Of a DNA stretch of 64,000 bases, positions 26,010 to 34,626 are shown in pieces. The first letter of the stretch is position 1. Each line of letters begins with the position of its first letter. Origin of the DNA: an uncultured Bacteroidales bacterium (GTDB lineage Bacteria > Bacteroidota > Bacteroidia > Bacteroidales > P3). Both the position numbers and the translations under genes were made by a program. The stretch is from positions 62,001 through 126,000 of the forward strand of contig ONJQ01000003.1 of the NCBI GenBank assembly GCA_900318175.1, in the 5' to 3' direction. A model generated the notes under the pieces. That model did not search any database. It saw nothing but the letters and a program-made list of their open reading frames with translations, and had not been told where the DNA came from.

Positions 26010-26573
26010 ATGTCTGTTTTAGAATACATCATCCTCGCCTTTGCGCTCTCCGTCTCCGTCATGCTCTCCTTGCGTGCCTGTGCGCTGAAGACCCCCATCC
26101 GTCTCACGCATGGTCTGGGGGTGGCCTTCCTCATCGCTGTGGTCCATACACTGCTCTTGCTTGCAGGACTTTACATAGGTAATCTGCTCCGTATAGGGTT
26201 CCCCGAATACGACAGCCTCATCTATCTCGGTCTGTTGGTTGCGGTGGCGTTGCGTCTTTTCTTCCCCGCTTTCCGCAAAAAGGAGAAGGAGCTTCCTGCC
26301 TACGACATTTCGCGCTGGCTCACGGTCCTCCTCCTTGGCATAGCCACGGGCACCAATACCCTCTTTGTCGGCTTGGGTCTCGGCTTCCTTGTCCCGCTCC
26401 ATCCTGACGCTCTCCGCGCCTCCATTCCCCTGGCCGTGGTTCTGTTCCTCATGGGCTATCTCGGCGTCATGCTGGGCCGTACCAAAAAGCCCGTCCGCGC
26501 CCGCCGCTGGCAGCTCATCGCTGTCCTCTTCCTCCTTGTTTTCGCCATCAAGGGTGCTTTCTTCTCCAACTGA
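26010..26573 (+). CDS. Six-TM membrane protein, MntP-like
   Basis: A 187-residue inner-membrane protein with six predicted helices in two three-helix halves. The two halves begin with related motifs, ILAFALSVSVMLSLRACAL and LLGIATGTNTLFVGLGLGF, matching the internal duplication of MntP/YtaF-type manganese exporters. In MntP those motifs carry conserved aspartates (LSMDAFAV and SIDALAV); both are missing here (Ser/Val and Asn). Metal transport by the usual mechanism is therefore doubtful. It starts 4 bases after rsmA, so the two are probably cotranslated. Other small multi-spanning families remain possible. Confidence 0.6.
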   Translation: MSVLEYIILAFALSVSVMLSLRACALKTPIRLTHGLGVAFLIAVVHTLLLLAGLYIGNLLRIGFPEYDSLIYLGLLVAVALRLFFPAFRKKEKELPAYDISRWLTVLLLGIATGTNTLFVGLGLGFLVPLHPDALRASIPLAVVLFLMGYLGVMLGRTKKPVRARRWQLIAVLFLLVFAIKGAFFSN

Positions 26574-26599
26574 CCTCATTCGGCGCAATAATCATGCTT

Positions 26600-27442
26600 T
26601 CAGCCTTTACCGGGCGTGAGGAAGGGTTGCCCCGTCAGTCCCCCGTAGCTCTCTGCTGCCTGCAGTAGGGCTATCTCAGTCGTGTAGGGTTCATACATCG
26701 TGCATCGTGTCAACACCCCTTGGCTCGAACTTTTTTCTTCACGCCTGTGTACCAATGCCCAGCCTCGGTTTCTGTCCGCCAGCGTGTTGCCTACCAAGGC
26801 CAACCTGCCCTCCACCGTGCGGGGTTCCAAATCGGCAAAACGCCAGACGCTGTCCCCAGGTGCTAAAAGTGCCTCCTCCATCCTTACGTATACCTTAGGT
26901 ATCATGTTTTCAACGGTTTGCACCAATGTGTACAATCTGAGTGTGTCGCCCACCTTCCAGTAGCCATTTCTGCCGCAAAGTGCTCGTACCATGTCTGTTC
27001 CCGTTGGGTTAAGGGACAGGGGAGTGGACACCCGTATTGAGGTCGCTATTGCCGCTGCCCCCTCCACTTCGCCCCACTGGTACCCTATGTCGGGCAGTAT
27101 CCCATCACTGACGGGCATCCCCGGCAACAGCAGTGCCCCGCCGTTGCGATACATCTCTTTGGTCATAAACACCTCAGGCATTTTCCGCATCAGTGAGCAG
27201 TAACGTGCGTAGGCCGTGCTCCCGCCCGTAAACAGGCAGTTGCCGCTGGCCCGCAGTGCCTTCCACAGATTGGCGTTGCGTGCCACCCGTTGCCTTGAAA
27301 TGAACTGTTCCCGTGTGCGGCTCCTCGGCATCTCGCTTGTCGCCGACCGCATAATGATTTTTCCGCATCGTGTGTACACCGTCAGGTTGTCCTTTTCCAA
27401 CCTTCCGCTCACCTTGATGCCTTTCCTTTGCATGTGTGCCAT
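26600..27442 (-). CDS. Orphan protein, longest member of a family with remnants elsewhere in the window
   Basis: A 280-residue protein without signal peptide or obvious membrane segment. I do not recognise the family. An N-terminal basic half has VYTRCGKIIMRSA and SRTREQFISRQRVARNANLWKALRAS; the C-terminal half is beta-rich, with WKVGDTLRLYTLVQT and ending LLQAAESYGGLTGQPFLTP. That C-terminal part is clearly homologous to two broken fragments at 57.5 kb and 61.6-61.9 kb that flank the DUF262 cassette. A TATCTTTG promoter on this strand (27594-27601) lies about 150 bases upstream. The N-terminal pattern recalls phage or conjugative-element-associated small proteins, but no function is claimed. 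Confidence 0.65.
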   Translation of the reverse strand: MAHMQRKGIKVSGRLEKDNLTVYTRCGKIIMRSATSEMPRSRTREQFISRQRVARNANLWKALRASGNCLFTGGSTAYARYCSLMRKMPEVFMTKEMYRNGGALLLPGMPVSDGILPDIGYQWGEVEGAAAIATSIRVSTPLSLNPTGTDMVRALCGRNGYWKVGDTLRLYTLVQTVENMIPKVYVRMEEALLAPGDSVWRFADLEPRTVEGRLALVGNTLADRNRGWALVHRREEKSSSQGVLTRCTMYEPYTTEIALLQAAESYGGLTGQPFLTPGKG

Positions 27443-27813
27443 TGTTCGTTCCTCCGTCTTTTCTCAATCCCCCGTTCTACGCCCCTTCTATATTGATTCA
27501 ATATTGAACGAGCGTTGAACGGACGTTGATAGATTGTTTTAATATATTGATAACATGATTTTTGTGGTTCTTGTTGTCTTGTTTTTCTGAGGCCAAAGAT
27601 ACAACCGCTATCGGTGTTGCATACGGTCCGCTACCACTGTTGAGACAACTTGTCGCAACTCGTCCCCGTTTTTCCTCATGTTTCGCCAACAGGTACTCCA
27701 CGCCCTGCCTCCGCGCTGCCGAGCAGGCTGCTGCATCGGATGGGCTGTGGTCGCTGGTTGGCGGGTTTTCCACTTTTGGGCAATAAAAAAGAGTGGATAG
27801 CGTTACAGGGGGT
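27443..27813. other. Intergenic region between divergent genes
   Basis: No convincing gene. A minus-strand promoter lies at 27594-27601. Around 27508-27534 the motif GTTGAACG or GTTGATAG recurs two or three times at about 11-base spacing next to TTCAATATTGAA, a 12-bp palindrome; this could be an operator for the 27442 gene. The right half (27650-27790) shows nothing I can identify. Confidence 0.4.
27594..27601 (-). promoter_or_regulatory. Promoter -7 element of the 27442 gene
   Basis: Reads TATCTTTG on the minus strand. It would give a leader of about 145 bases that includes the repeated GTTGAACG motif. Confidence 0.55.
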
Positions 27814-28254
27814 ATGCTTGAGAATTTAGGCTTGGTTGGCCTTTTTATAGGCTGCATGCTGGCTGCAACGGTGGTGCCTTTCTCGTCGGAGACACTGCTG
27901 GCTGGCGCTTTGCTGATGGGATATAGTCAATGGACGGTAGTCTTAGTGGCGACACTGGGCAACACGGCTGGCGGCATGATTAGTTTCCTGCTGGGTTGGC
28001 TGTGCAAATGGGAGTGGCTGGAGAAGTACCTGCGGGTGAATAAGGAGAAACTGATGCGGGTGCATAGTCGTGTAGAGAAGTACGGGACGGCGGCGGCGTT
28101 GCTGACATGGCTACCCATAGTGGGGGACTTGATAGCCATAGTCATGGGGCTGGTAAGGACAAATCCGTGGTGGACTGCGTTGCTGATGTTCTTGGGCAAG
28201 TTGGCACGGTATGTGGCCGCTGCGGGGCTGTTCAGCCTGACGGGATGGTTCTGA
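27814..28254 (+). CDS. DedA/YqaA-type small membrane protein
   Basis: A 146-residue inner-membrane protein of the YqaA branch of the DedA/SNARE-associated family. It has about four hydrophobic segments, the VVPFSSETLLAGAL re-entrant motif near residue 22, the NTAGGMISFLLGW block, and the WLPIVGDLIAIVMGLVR motif, all characteristic. DedA proteins are implicated in lipid-carrier flipping and envelope homeostasis; the exact substrate of YqaA-type members is unknown. ATG 27814 is used over the upstream in-frame GTG at 27793 because the protein then begins at the family start (MLENLGLVGLF). Confidence 0.85.
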   Translation: MLENLGLVGLFIGCMLAATVVPFSSETLLAGALLMGYSQWTVVLVATLGNTAGGMISFLLGWLCKWEWLEKYLRVNKEKLMRVHSRVEKYGTAAALLTWLPIVGDLIAIVMGLVRTNPWWTALLMFLGKLARYVAAAGLFSLTGWF

Positions 28255-28431
28255 TTAGTACAAAGAAGGTTTTTCCACAGGATATAGATGAAGAGTAAAA
28301 AACAAACCCCCACGATGGTGTGGGGGTGGTGGGTTTGCGTACCGACAGCAGGTTTCCTCTATACAGGGATTGTCCCCGCAGTCAGGGATTCTTTCGCTTG
28401 GTGTGTTTGATTCGCGCCGCGGGTGCGGAAC

Positions 28432-29586
28432 TTATTTGTGCGAAGTCGCTACTTTCTTTTTGAGTGCACGGACACGCTCGGCGGAGGCGTGAATCTGATC
28501 GGCGGAGATGATGCCGTTTTGCACAAGCTGCTGGATGGTTTCGACGGCGTGAGGCACCACGTTGGGGTCATAGCCGCCCCCGTTGTTGGAAAGGCAGAGG
28601 AGGTCGCATCCGGCCACGATGGCAAGGCGCAGGGTCTCCTCGAAGCCATAGTGGGAAGCGATGGCACCCATGGCAAGGTCGTCGGTAACAATAACGCCAT
28701 TGAAACCAAGCTGGTTGCGGAGCAACTCGGTCACGATGGCCGGCGAGAGGGAGGCGGGGAGTTCGTCGCCGAGGTTGCGGTTGATGACGTGAGCCACCAT
28801 CACCATGTCAACAAGCCCTTTGTCAATAAGTGTGCGATAGGGTTCGAGTTCTATCTCCTTCCATGTTTTGGTGACGTCGACAAGGCCGGCATGGGTGTCG
28901 CCAGTGGCGCTGCCGTGGCCGGGGAAGTGTTTGAGGCAACCGATGATGTGCTGTCTGTTCAGTTCGTTGAGCCAGAGGGAGGCGCAGCGGGCCACGGTGG
29001 CGGGGTTGGAGGAGAAGCTGCGTCCCAGTTTGCCTATGACGGGGCAAGAGGGGTTGACATCGACGTCCACGCATGGGGCGAAGTCGAGGTTGATGCCAGC
29101 CTCGGCGAGTTCCCGGGCTATGATGGCGGCATTGCGGGAGACACTGTCGTCGCCCCCACGGGCGGAGGCTTGGGCAGTCATGGTACGGGGGAAGCCGTCG
29201 CGGGTGCGTAGACGCGCCACGTTGCCGCCTTCCTGGTCAATGCCGATGAGGAGGTTGCCTCCTGCATACTTCTGCAGGTCGTTGCAGAGGTTTTTGATTT
29301 GGGAAGGGGAGGAGACGTTGCGGTGGCGGGTGCCCGTAGGGGCGTCGTATTCGAAAAGGATTACGCTGCCCACATGGTATTTCTGTATATCGCGGATGAT
29401 GTGGTTTTTATCGTCGAGCTGCGTGCCGCGGAAACCGACGAGGAGCATCTCGCCGATGTCCTGCAGCAGTTGGTCTTCGGATTGAGAGGGAGTGGGCTGG
29501 ATGGTTTGCGGGACGGGATTGTTGTTTTGTCCGCAGGCGGTGATGGCCAGCGAGAGGAACATGAGGGTGAGGAATGTGTGCTTCAT
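28432..29586 (-). CDS. Glycoside hydrolase family 3 lipoprotein, NagZ-like
   Basis: A 384-residue beta-N-acetylhexosaminidase-like enzyme anchored as a lipoprotein (LSLAITAC lipobox after MKHTFLTLMF). Catalytic landmarks of the NagZ-type GH3 domain are KHFPGHG followed by GDTHAG (the Asp-His acid/base loop) and VIVTDDLAMGAI with the nucleophile Asp. Its family cuts GlcNAc from muropeptides or other glycans. There is no C-terminal accessory domain. ATG 29586 is chosen because the lipoprotein signal begins there; a longer frame to 29688 would run toward recR. It lies 28 bases downstream of recR in the same direction. Confidence 0.9.
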   Translation of the reverse strand: MKHTFLTLMFLSLAITACGQNNNPVPQTIQPTPSQSEDQLLQDIGEMLLVGFRGTQLDDKNHIIRDIQKYHVGSVILFEYDAPTGTRHRNVSSPSQIKNLCNDLQKYAGGNLLIGIDQEGGNVARLRTRDGFPRTMTAQASARGGDDSVSRNAAIIARELAEAGINLDFAPCVDVDVNPSCPVIGKLGRSFSSNPATVARCASLWLNELNRQHIIGCLKHFPGHGSATGDTHAGLVDVTKTWKEIELEPYRTLIDKGLVDMVMVAHVINRNLGDELPASLSPAIVTELLRNQLGFNGVIVTDDLAMGAIASHYGFEETLRLAIVAGCDLLCLSNNGGGYDPNVVPHAVETIQQLVQNGIISADQIHASAERVRALKKKVATSHK

Positions 29587-29614
29587 GGGTGAAAAACTGT
29601 TGTTTGAATGATTG

Positions 29615-30226
29615 TTATGCGAAGGGAATGCGGTTGACGATACTGCGGCCAAGGGTAATCTCGTCAGCATACTCCAGATTGTCGCCAATGGCTATGCCGC
29701 GGGCGATAGTGGTGATGCGGACTCCAAGGGGCAACAGCTGTTTGTTGAGATAGAAGGAGGTGGTGTCGCCCTCCATGGTGGTGGGGAGTGCAAGGATGAC
29801 CTCCTCGACGGGCGAGGGGATGCCCTGCTGGATGCGCTGGATGAGGGTGTTGATGTTGAGGTCGTGAATGCCGATGCCGTCGATGGGTGAAATGACACCG
29901 CCGAGGACATGGTAGAGTCCTTGGTATTGCTGGGTGTTCTCGATGGCCATGACGTCCTGCACATTCTCCACCACGCAGACGATGCTTTGGTTGCGCTTGG
30001 GGTTGGAGCAGATGGGGCAGGTGTCGGTGTCGCTGAGGCAGTGGCAGATGTGGCAGTAGTGGATGTCGGTGGTGAGGCGGTGGATGGCATCGGAGAGTTG
30101 GAGAACCTCGTCGGTGGGTTGTTTGAGCAGATGGAGCGCGAAACGCAGTGCAGAACGCTTGCCTACGCCAGGCAGGGCGGAAAGGGCTTCCACGGCATTG
30201 GCCAGGGTGTTTGAGGGTAGTTCCAT
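29615..30226 (-). CDS. recR: Recombination mediator RecR
   Basis: Zinc and Toprim protein of the RecFOR pathway that helps load RecA on gapped DNA. The 203-residue protein has the helix-hairpin-helix LPGVGKRSALRFALHLL near residue 18, a four-cysteine zinc motif (CHICHCLSDTDTCPIC), and the Toprim segment CVVENVQDVMAIE. ATG 30226 is used; a longer frame to 30331 passes through the promoter at 30251-30258. Length is typical. Confidence 0.96.
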   Translation of the reverse strand: MELPSNTLANAVEALSALPGVGKRSALRFALHLLKQPTDEVLQLSDAIHRLTTDIHYCHICHCLSDTDTCPICSNPKRNQSIVCVVENVQDVMAIENTQQYQGLYHVLGGVISPIDGIGIHDLNINTLIQRIQQGIPSPVEEVILALPTTMEGDTTSFYLNKQLLPLGVRITTIARGIAIGDNLEYADEITLGRSIVNRIPFA

Positions 30227-30250
30227 GGGGGTTTTCTTTATTTGAATTTG

Positions 30251-30258
30251 CAAAGGTA
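30251..30258 (-). promoter_or_regulatory. Promoter -7 element of recR
   Basis: Reads TACCTTTG on the minus strand, 25 bases before the recR ATG. It lies 14 bases from the divergent pyrK promoter element. Confidence 0.65.
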
Positions 30259-30271
30259 CGATTTTTTTTCG

Positions 30272-30279
30272 TATTTTTG
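30272..30279 (+). promoter_or_regulatory. Promoter -7 element of pyrK-pyrD
   Basis: TATTTTTG matches TAnnTTTG and lies 58 bases before the chosen pyrK start. Confidence 0.6.
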
Positions 30280-30336
30280 CATTTTGAAATGCAAGTTGCT
30301 TGGAAGGCGACGGGCAGAATAGTAGATTCAAACACG

Positions 30337-31119
30337 ATGAGTTGTATGAAACAGATAGCCGATTTTACTATCGTAGGCCGAGAACAACTGGGCGAACAAT
30401 ACTTCACCCTCACTTTGCAACATCCCGACAAGTTGCCCCCTATCGCAGCGGGACAGTTTGTGGAGGTGGAGGTGCGCAATTGCCGCGAGGTGATGCTGCG
30501 AAGACCGATTTCGATACATGATGTGAACGAGAGCGAGAACAGGCTCACGCTCTTGATACAGATTGTGGGCAAGGGTACGCGCAAACTGGCAGAACTGAAA
30601 GTGGGTGACCCCCTGAACCTGATCTTCCCGTTGGGACATGGATTCAGTGTGGCGGGTGAGCGCCCGCTGCTTGTGGGCGGCGGCGCTGGAATAGCCCCTC
30701 TCTTCCATCTGGCCAAGTGCTACAAGCAGAAAGGCGTGGAGCCGACCATCCTGTTGGGTGGCCGCACAAAGGCCTTGATACCCGTCAGGGAGGCTTTTGA
30801 GCCTTTTGGAAAGGTGTTTTACGCCACCGAGGACGGCTCATTGGGCGAAAAGGGGTTGGTGACACAACACTCTGCCTTTAAGGGTGAGTATGACCAGATT
30901 TGCACCTGCGGGCCCACGCCGATGATGAAAGCCGTTGGCCGTTACGCAGTGCAGAAGGGCATTGACTGCGAGGTGTCGTTGGAGAATATGATGGCTTGTG
31001 GAATCGGGGCCTGCCTGTGTTGCGTGTGCGATACCGACGACGGGCACAAATGTGTCTGCAAGGAGGGCCCTGTGTTTGATGTACGTAAGTTGACCAAATG
31101 GTTGGATGCATCTAAATAA
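30337..31119 (+). CDS. pyrK: Dihydroorotate dehydrogenase B, electron-transfer subunit
   Basis: FAD and 2Fe-2S subunit that passes electrons from dihydroorotate oxidation to NAD. The 260-residue protein (from ATG 30337) has the flavin motif RRPISIHD, the NAD-binding GGGAGIAPLFHLA and TCGPTPMM, and the cluster cysteines in CGIGACLCCVCDTDDGHKCVCKEG written here as two joined parts: CGIGACLCCVC, then HKCVC. An in-frame ATG at 30289 is only 10 bases after the -7 element and is less likely. It is followed by pyrD after 12 bases, forming the NAD-dependent PyrDB complex typical of anaerobes. Confidence 0.93.
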   Translation: MSCMKQIADFTIVGREQLGEQYFTLTLQHPDKLPPIAAGQFVEVEVRNCREVMLRRPISIHDVNESENRLTLLIQIVGKGTRKLAELKVGDPLNLIFPLGHGFSVAGERPLLVGGGAGIAPLFHLAKCYKQKGVEPTILLGGRTKALIPVREAFEPFGKVFYATEDGSLGEKGLVTQHSAFKGEYDQICTCGPTPMMKAVGRYAVQKGIDCEVSLENMMACGIGACLCCVCDTDDGHKCVCKEGPVFDVRKLTKWLDASK

Positions 31120-31131
31120 ACGAAAAACGTC

Positions 31132-32037
31132 ATGGCAAAGTTAGAGACAAAGATTCACAACATAGTGCTGAAGAACCCGGTGATGACAGCTTCCGGCACA
31201 TTTGGCTACGGCGAGGAGTTCGCCGACTTCATAGACTTGAGCCGTCTGGGTGGCATCATTGTGAAAGGCACCACCGGCGAGCGCCGTCAGGGCAACCCTT
31301 ATCCCCGCATGGCTGAAACCCCCTCAGGGATGCTCAATGCCGTAGGGCTGCAGAATGTGGGCGTGGAGACCTTCTGCAAGGAGGTGTATCCCCGCATAAA
31401 GAACATAGATACAAATATTTTGGTCAATGTGAGCGGCTCCTCCATCGAGGAGTATTGCACAGTGGCAGAGCAGGTGGATGCTTTGGAGAACATCCCCGGC
31501 ATTGAACTGAATATCAGTTGCCCCAATGTGAAGAAGGGTGGCATGGGCTTCGGCACCGACCCCGCAATGGCTGCCCAGGTGGTGAAGGAGGTGCGCAAAG
31601 TGTACCACAAAACGCTGATAGTAAAGCTTACACCCAATGTGACCAACGTGGTGGAGATTGCCAAGGCAGTGGAACAGGCAGGAGCCGACAGCGTGTCGCT
31701 AATCAATACGCTGTTGGGTATGGCTATCGATGTGGAGCGCCAGCGTCCCTACCTCAGCACCATCACCGGCGGTCTGAGTGGCCCCTGCGTCAAACCTGTT
31801 GCGGTACGCATGGTGTGGCAGGTGGCTCACGCAGTGCAGATTCCCGTTGTGGGGCTTGGCGGCATCAGTTGTGCTGCCGATGCATTGGAGTTTCTGATGG
31901 CTGGAGCAAAAGCCGTGCAGGTGGGTACCGCCAACTTCTTGGACCCCGCGGTGACGGTGAAGATTGTTGACGGACTGCAGGACTATTGTCAACGTCATGG
32001 AATCAGCGACATAAACGAGATTATAGGCATTATTTAG
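31132..32037 (+). CDS. pyrD: Dihydroorotate dehydrogenase B, catalytic subunit
   Basis: FMN enzyme that oxidises dihydroorotate to orotate in pyrimidine synthesis. The 301-residue protein is of class 1B: it has [12 protein letters not shown], the active-site block INISCPNVK (written ELNISCPNV here), Cys-containing catalytic loop, and the phosphate-binding [20 protein letters not shown]. It forms a complex with PyrK encoded just upstream. Start and length are standard. Confidence 0.95.
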   Translation: MAKLETKIHNIVLKNPVMTASGTFGYGEEFADFIDLSRLGGIIVKGTTGERRQGNPYPRMAETPSGMLNAVGLQNVGVETFCKEVYPRIKNIDTNILVNVSGSSIEEYCTVAEQVDALENIPGIELNISCPNVKKGGMGFGTDPAMAAQVVKEVRKVYHKTLIVKLTPNVTNVVEIAKAVEQAGADSVSLINTLLGMAIDVERQRPYLSTITGGLSGPCVKPVAVRMVWQVAHAVQIPVVGLGGISCAADALEFLMAGAKAVQVGTANFLDPAVTVKIVDGLQDYCQRHGISDINEIIGII

Positions 32038-32050
32038 TAGCAAGTGTTTC

Positions 32051-32887
32051 ATGGTACTGATTGCCGATAGCGGTAGCACCAAGACGCATTGGGTTTTGCT
32101 GAGAGATGAACATGAAAGCCATTGCGTCACAGAAGGCTTGAACCCCTTGTTGGCCGACAGGGAGGTTTTTGCCATGGTTGGCCGCGAGGTGGCAGCACAG
32201 CTTGGCCTGGAGGGCGAAAGTGTGGATAAGGTCTACTTCTATGGAGCCGGTTGCGGCACGGAAAAGGCCTGCCAGCATGTGCAAGACTGGCTGGGAGCGA
32301 CCATGGCCTTTGGCAGCATCGAGGTGACAGGCGACCTGTTGGGAGCTTGCCGGGCAACATGTGGTAGCCACGAAGGCATGGTGGGCATTCTGGGTACAGG
32401 CAGTAATATGTGTTACTATGACGGCAGACGCATTGCTCTTCAGCGTGTGTCCACAGGATATATCCTGGGCGACGAAGGTTCTGGCAACCATATAGGCAAG
32501 AGACTGCTGAAGGATTACCTCGAACAGCAGATGCCGGAGGACCTAAGAATCATGTTCCATGATGATTATCCATACTCTACCTCCGAGTTTCTGGACCGTT
32601 TGTACCGAAAGCCCAACCCCAATCGGTTTTTGGCCTCGTTGGCCTCTTTCGCTGACCGACATCAGAAAGAGCCCTATATGCAGGCGGTGCTAAGGCAGTG
32701 CTTCCAAGCTTTTTTTGAACAGATGGCCTTCTTTGGCGGACATGCCTCGCTGCCCCTAAATGTTGTGGGCGGTCTGGTGTCGTCGTTCAACGGCGTGTTG
32801 CGCGCTGTGGCAGCTGAGAGAGGCATTGCATTGGGCACCATGGTCTCCTCGCCGATAGAGGGACTGGTACGTTTCCATGCCAAATGA
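32051..32887 (+). CDS. BadF/BadG-type ATPase, N-acetylglucosamine-kinase-like
   Basis: A 278-residue ASKHA-fold kinase. The phosphate-1 motif is ADSGSTKTHWVL at 5-16, phosphate-2 is ILGTGSNMC, and an adenosine-type motif lies at VVGGLVSSF. Bacteroidota members of this branch are usually annotated as BadF/BadG/BcrA/BcrD ATPases and resemble eukaryotic N-acetylglucosamine kinase. Substrate is unproven, although the nearby NagZ-like GH3 enzyme would supply amino sugars. It lies 13 bases after pyrD and is probably cotranscribed with it. Confidence 0.85.
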   Translation: MVLIADSGSTKTHWVLLRDEHESHCVTEGLNPLLADREVFAMVGREVAAQLGLEGESVDKVYFYGAGCGTEKACQHVQDWLGATMAFGSIEVTGDLLGACRATCGSHEGMVGILGTGSNMCYYDGRRIALQRVSTGYILGDEGSGNHIGKRLLKDYLEQQMPEDLRIMFHDDYPYSTSEFLDRLYRKPNPNRFLASLASFADRHQKEPYMQAVLRQCFQAFFEQMAFFGGHASLPLNVVGGLVSSFNGVLRAVAAERGIALGTMVSSPIEGLVRFHAK

Positions 32888-32889
32888 GT

Positions 32890-32897
32890 TATTTTTG
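32890..32897 (+). promoter_or_regulatory. Promoter -7 element of the DUF5606 gene
   Basis: TATTTTTG matches TAnnTTTG, 60 bases before the ATG at 32958. Confidence 0.55.
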
Positions 32898-32957
32898 CAA
32901 CCCATATAATAATAATTGTAAAATTGCGTTACAGGAAAGTTTTAAAAATACAATACA

Positions 32958-33512
32958 ATGGATTTATCTAACATCTTAGCCATCTCTGGCAAACCTGACT
33001 TGAATGAATTGGTGTCGAGAACGAAAACTGGCGCCATTGTTATGAACCTCGTCTCCGGACAAAAGTTCCCCGTGTTCTCCAGCAACAGCATCAGCCAGTT
33101 GAGTGAGATACGCATGTTCACCACTGAGGATGAGAAACCCCTTGAGGAGATATTCCAGAATGCGTACACCCTGCTGGAAGGAAAACCCACCGACTTCGAC
33201 CCCAAGAAGGCCGACAGCAAAGTGTTGTTCGACTTGCTGGCAAAGGTGCTACCCAACTATGATGCCGAGCGTGTCCATGCTTCGGATGCCAAAAAGTTGT
33301 TCTCATGGTATAACATCCTTCTTAGTGCTGGTAAGCTGACTCCGACTGAGGAAGAGAAGACTGAAGAAACAGCCGAGGCTGCCGAAAAGCTCTCTGCTCC
33401 CAAACAAGCAGCCCCCAAGCACGCCGCCACCCCTAAGCAGGCAGCTCCCAAGGCTACCACTCAGGCAAAGTCCGCTCCCAAGCGCACTACCACCGCCAAG
33501 AAAGCCATCTAA
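32958..33512 (+). CDS. DUF5606 protein with histone-H1-like basic tail
   Basis: A 184-residue cytosolic protein. The first 130 residues match the Bacteroidota family DUF5606 (start LSNILAISGKPDLNELVSRT; SGQKFPVFSS). After an acidic linker (EEEKTEETAEAAE) the last 40 residues are a low-complexity run of Ala, Lys, Pro and Thr, such as KQAAPKATTQAKSAPKR, like histone H1 or the tails of some DNA-binding proteins. Function is unknown. The tail suggests contact with nucleic acid or another polyanion, which is inference. Confidence 0.83.
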   Translation: MDLSNILAISGKPDLNELVSRTKTGAIVMNLVSGQKFPVFSSNSISQLSEIRMFTTEDEKPLEEIFQNAYTLLEGKPTDFDPKKADSKVLFDLLAKVLPNYDAERVHASDAKKLFSWYNILLSAGKLTPTEEEKTEETAEAAEKLSAPKQAAPKHAATPKQAAPKATTQAKSAPKRTTTAKKAI

Positions 33513-33556
33513 TCCTGCCTTGCCCTCTTGATGTAAACCTTCAATAATTGTAAGTT

Positions 33557-34621
33557 ATGAGAAAAGTATTTGTTTCGTTATGTGCCGTAGCTCTTATGGC
33601 AACGGTATTTTCATCATGCAAGAAGGAATCTGTCTCGCCTTCTGGGTCACAAATCCCTGTCCCTGTTTACGCTGAGGGCATCTACCATCCCTGTATGAAA
33701 ATCGCCACCGTGACCGAGGATGGCGAACTGTCGCAAGAGTGGAACTGGAGTGGTGCCAATCTGGATTACATCACCCAGGTGGGTGATGGCACTACCGCCT
33801 ACAGCTATTCGGGCGACTATATTACAAAAGTTGTCTCCAACTATGACCTTGCCGAGGAGTTGCGCTACACCTACGATGGGACTCGGATGTCCCGCTGCGA
33901 GGTGTACTATAGTGGCGCATTAGCTATCTCCGTAGACTTCCAACACAATGCTGCAGGACGCATCAGTGGCGGCAATGTCACCATCGACGACAATTTCCTC
34001 CTCTCCCTTGCCGGGAGCCTTCTGGGCAAAGGGTCAGCCTTTGAGAAGTTGATGGGCACCCCTGCCGCCACGACGTTGGTCCAGATGGCACAAACCCCGG
34101 GCTTCACGGATGGCCGCAAGTTCTCCATCTCCAACAAGACCTTCACCGTGGCCTTTGATTGGAACGGTGAGAATGTAGACCGTCAAATCCTCTCGGGCTC
34201 ATTGACACTCAATGTCAATACTGAAGACTTAGAACTCATTCAGCAATTTTTGCCCATCCCTGAGGAGTACCAGTCCGTGCTGCAGATGATACAAGCTGCC
34301 ATGACCATGATGGGTGGTTCCCTCCCATTGCAAGTCACTTTGGCCGACACCGCCACGGCGACCTATGACACTATGTATAACCCCTACTTCTGCAATTGGG
34401 GTGAGATAGTGAGCCAGCACAGCCTCTCCCGTGCCAACCCCTTGGTGGTCAACAACCATTTCGTCGTTGCCATCTCCGTCAACCTCATGGGTCAGCAACA
34501 GCCCCTCTTCACCCGTCCGCAGGACACCCTTGAGGAATACACCTACGAGTACAACGACAAACATTATCCTACAAAGGCCCTCGGTGCCGATGAGGTCATT
34601 TTCACCTATAAGCAACAATAA
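33557..34621 (+). CDS. Lipoprotein of unknown function
   Basis: A 354-residue protein with a clear lipoprotein signal peptide (lipobox SSCKK at about 19-23). The mature part is beta-rich and contains YD- and RHS-like turn motifs ([34 protein letters not shown]) that resemble the DUF4595-type beta-sheet lipoproteins of Bacteroidota, but I cannot name the family firmly. It should be anchored in the outer or inner membrane facing the periplasm or outside. It ends 5 bases before metG, yet the functions look unrelated. Confidence 0.75.
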   Translation: MRKVFVSLCAVALMATVFSSCKKESVSPSGSQIPVPVYAEGIYHPCMKIATVTEDGELSQEWNWSGANLDYITQVGDGTTAYSYSGDYITKVVSNYDLAEELRYTYDGTRMSRCEVYYSGALAISVDFQHNAAGRISGGNVTIDDNFLLSLAGSLLGKGSAFEKLMGTPAATTLVQMAQTPGFTDGRKFSISNKTFTVAFDWNGENVDRQILSGSLTLNVNTEDLELIQQFLPIPEEYQSVLQMIQAAMTMMGGSLPLQVTLADTATATYDTMYNPYFCNWGEIVSQHSLSRANPLVVNNHFVVAISVNLMGQQQPLFTRPQDTLEEYTYEYNDKHYPTKALGADEVIFTYKQQ

Positions 34622-34626
34622 ACAAC

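Noticed and set aside
27498..27857. Minus-strand open frame of 119 codons in the 27.5-27.8 kb gap
   Set aside because: It covers the promoter of the 27442 gene and overlaps the start of the DedA-like gene; no family likeness.
28303..28330. GC-rich hairpin CCCCCAC/GTGGGGG after the DedA-like gene
   Set aside because: A 7-bp stem without a T-run on either side; too weak to call a terminator.
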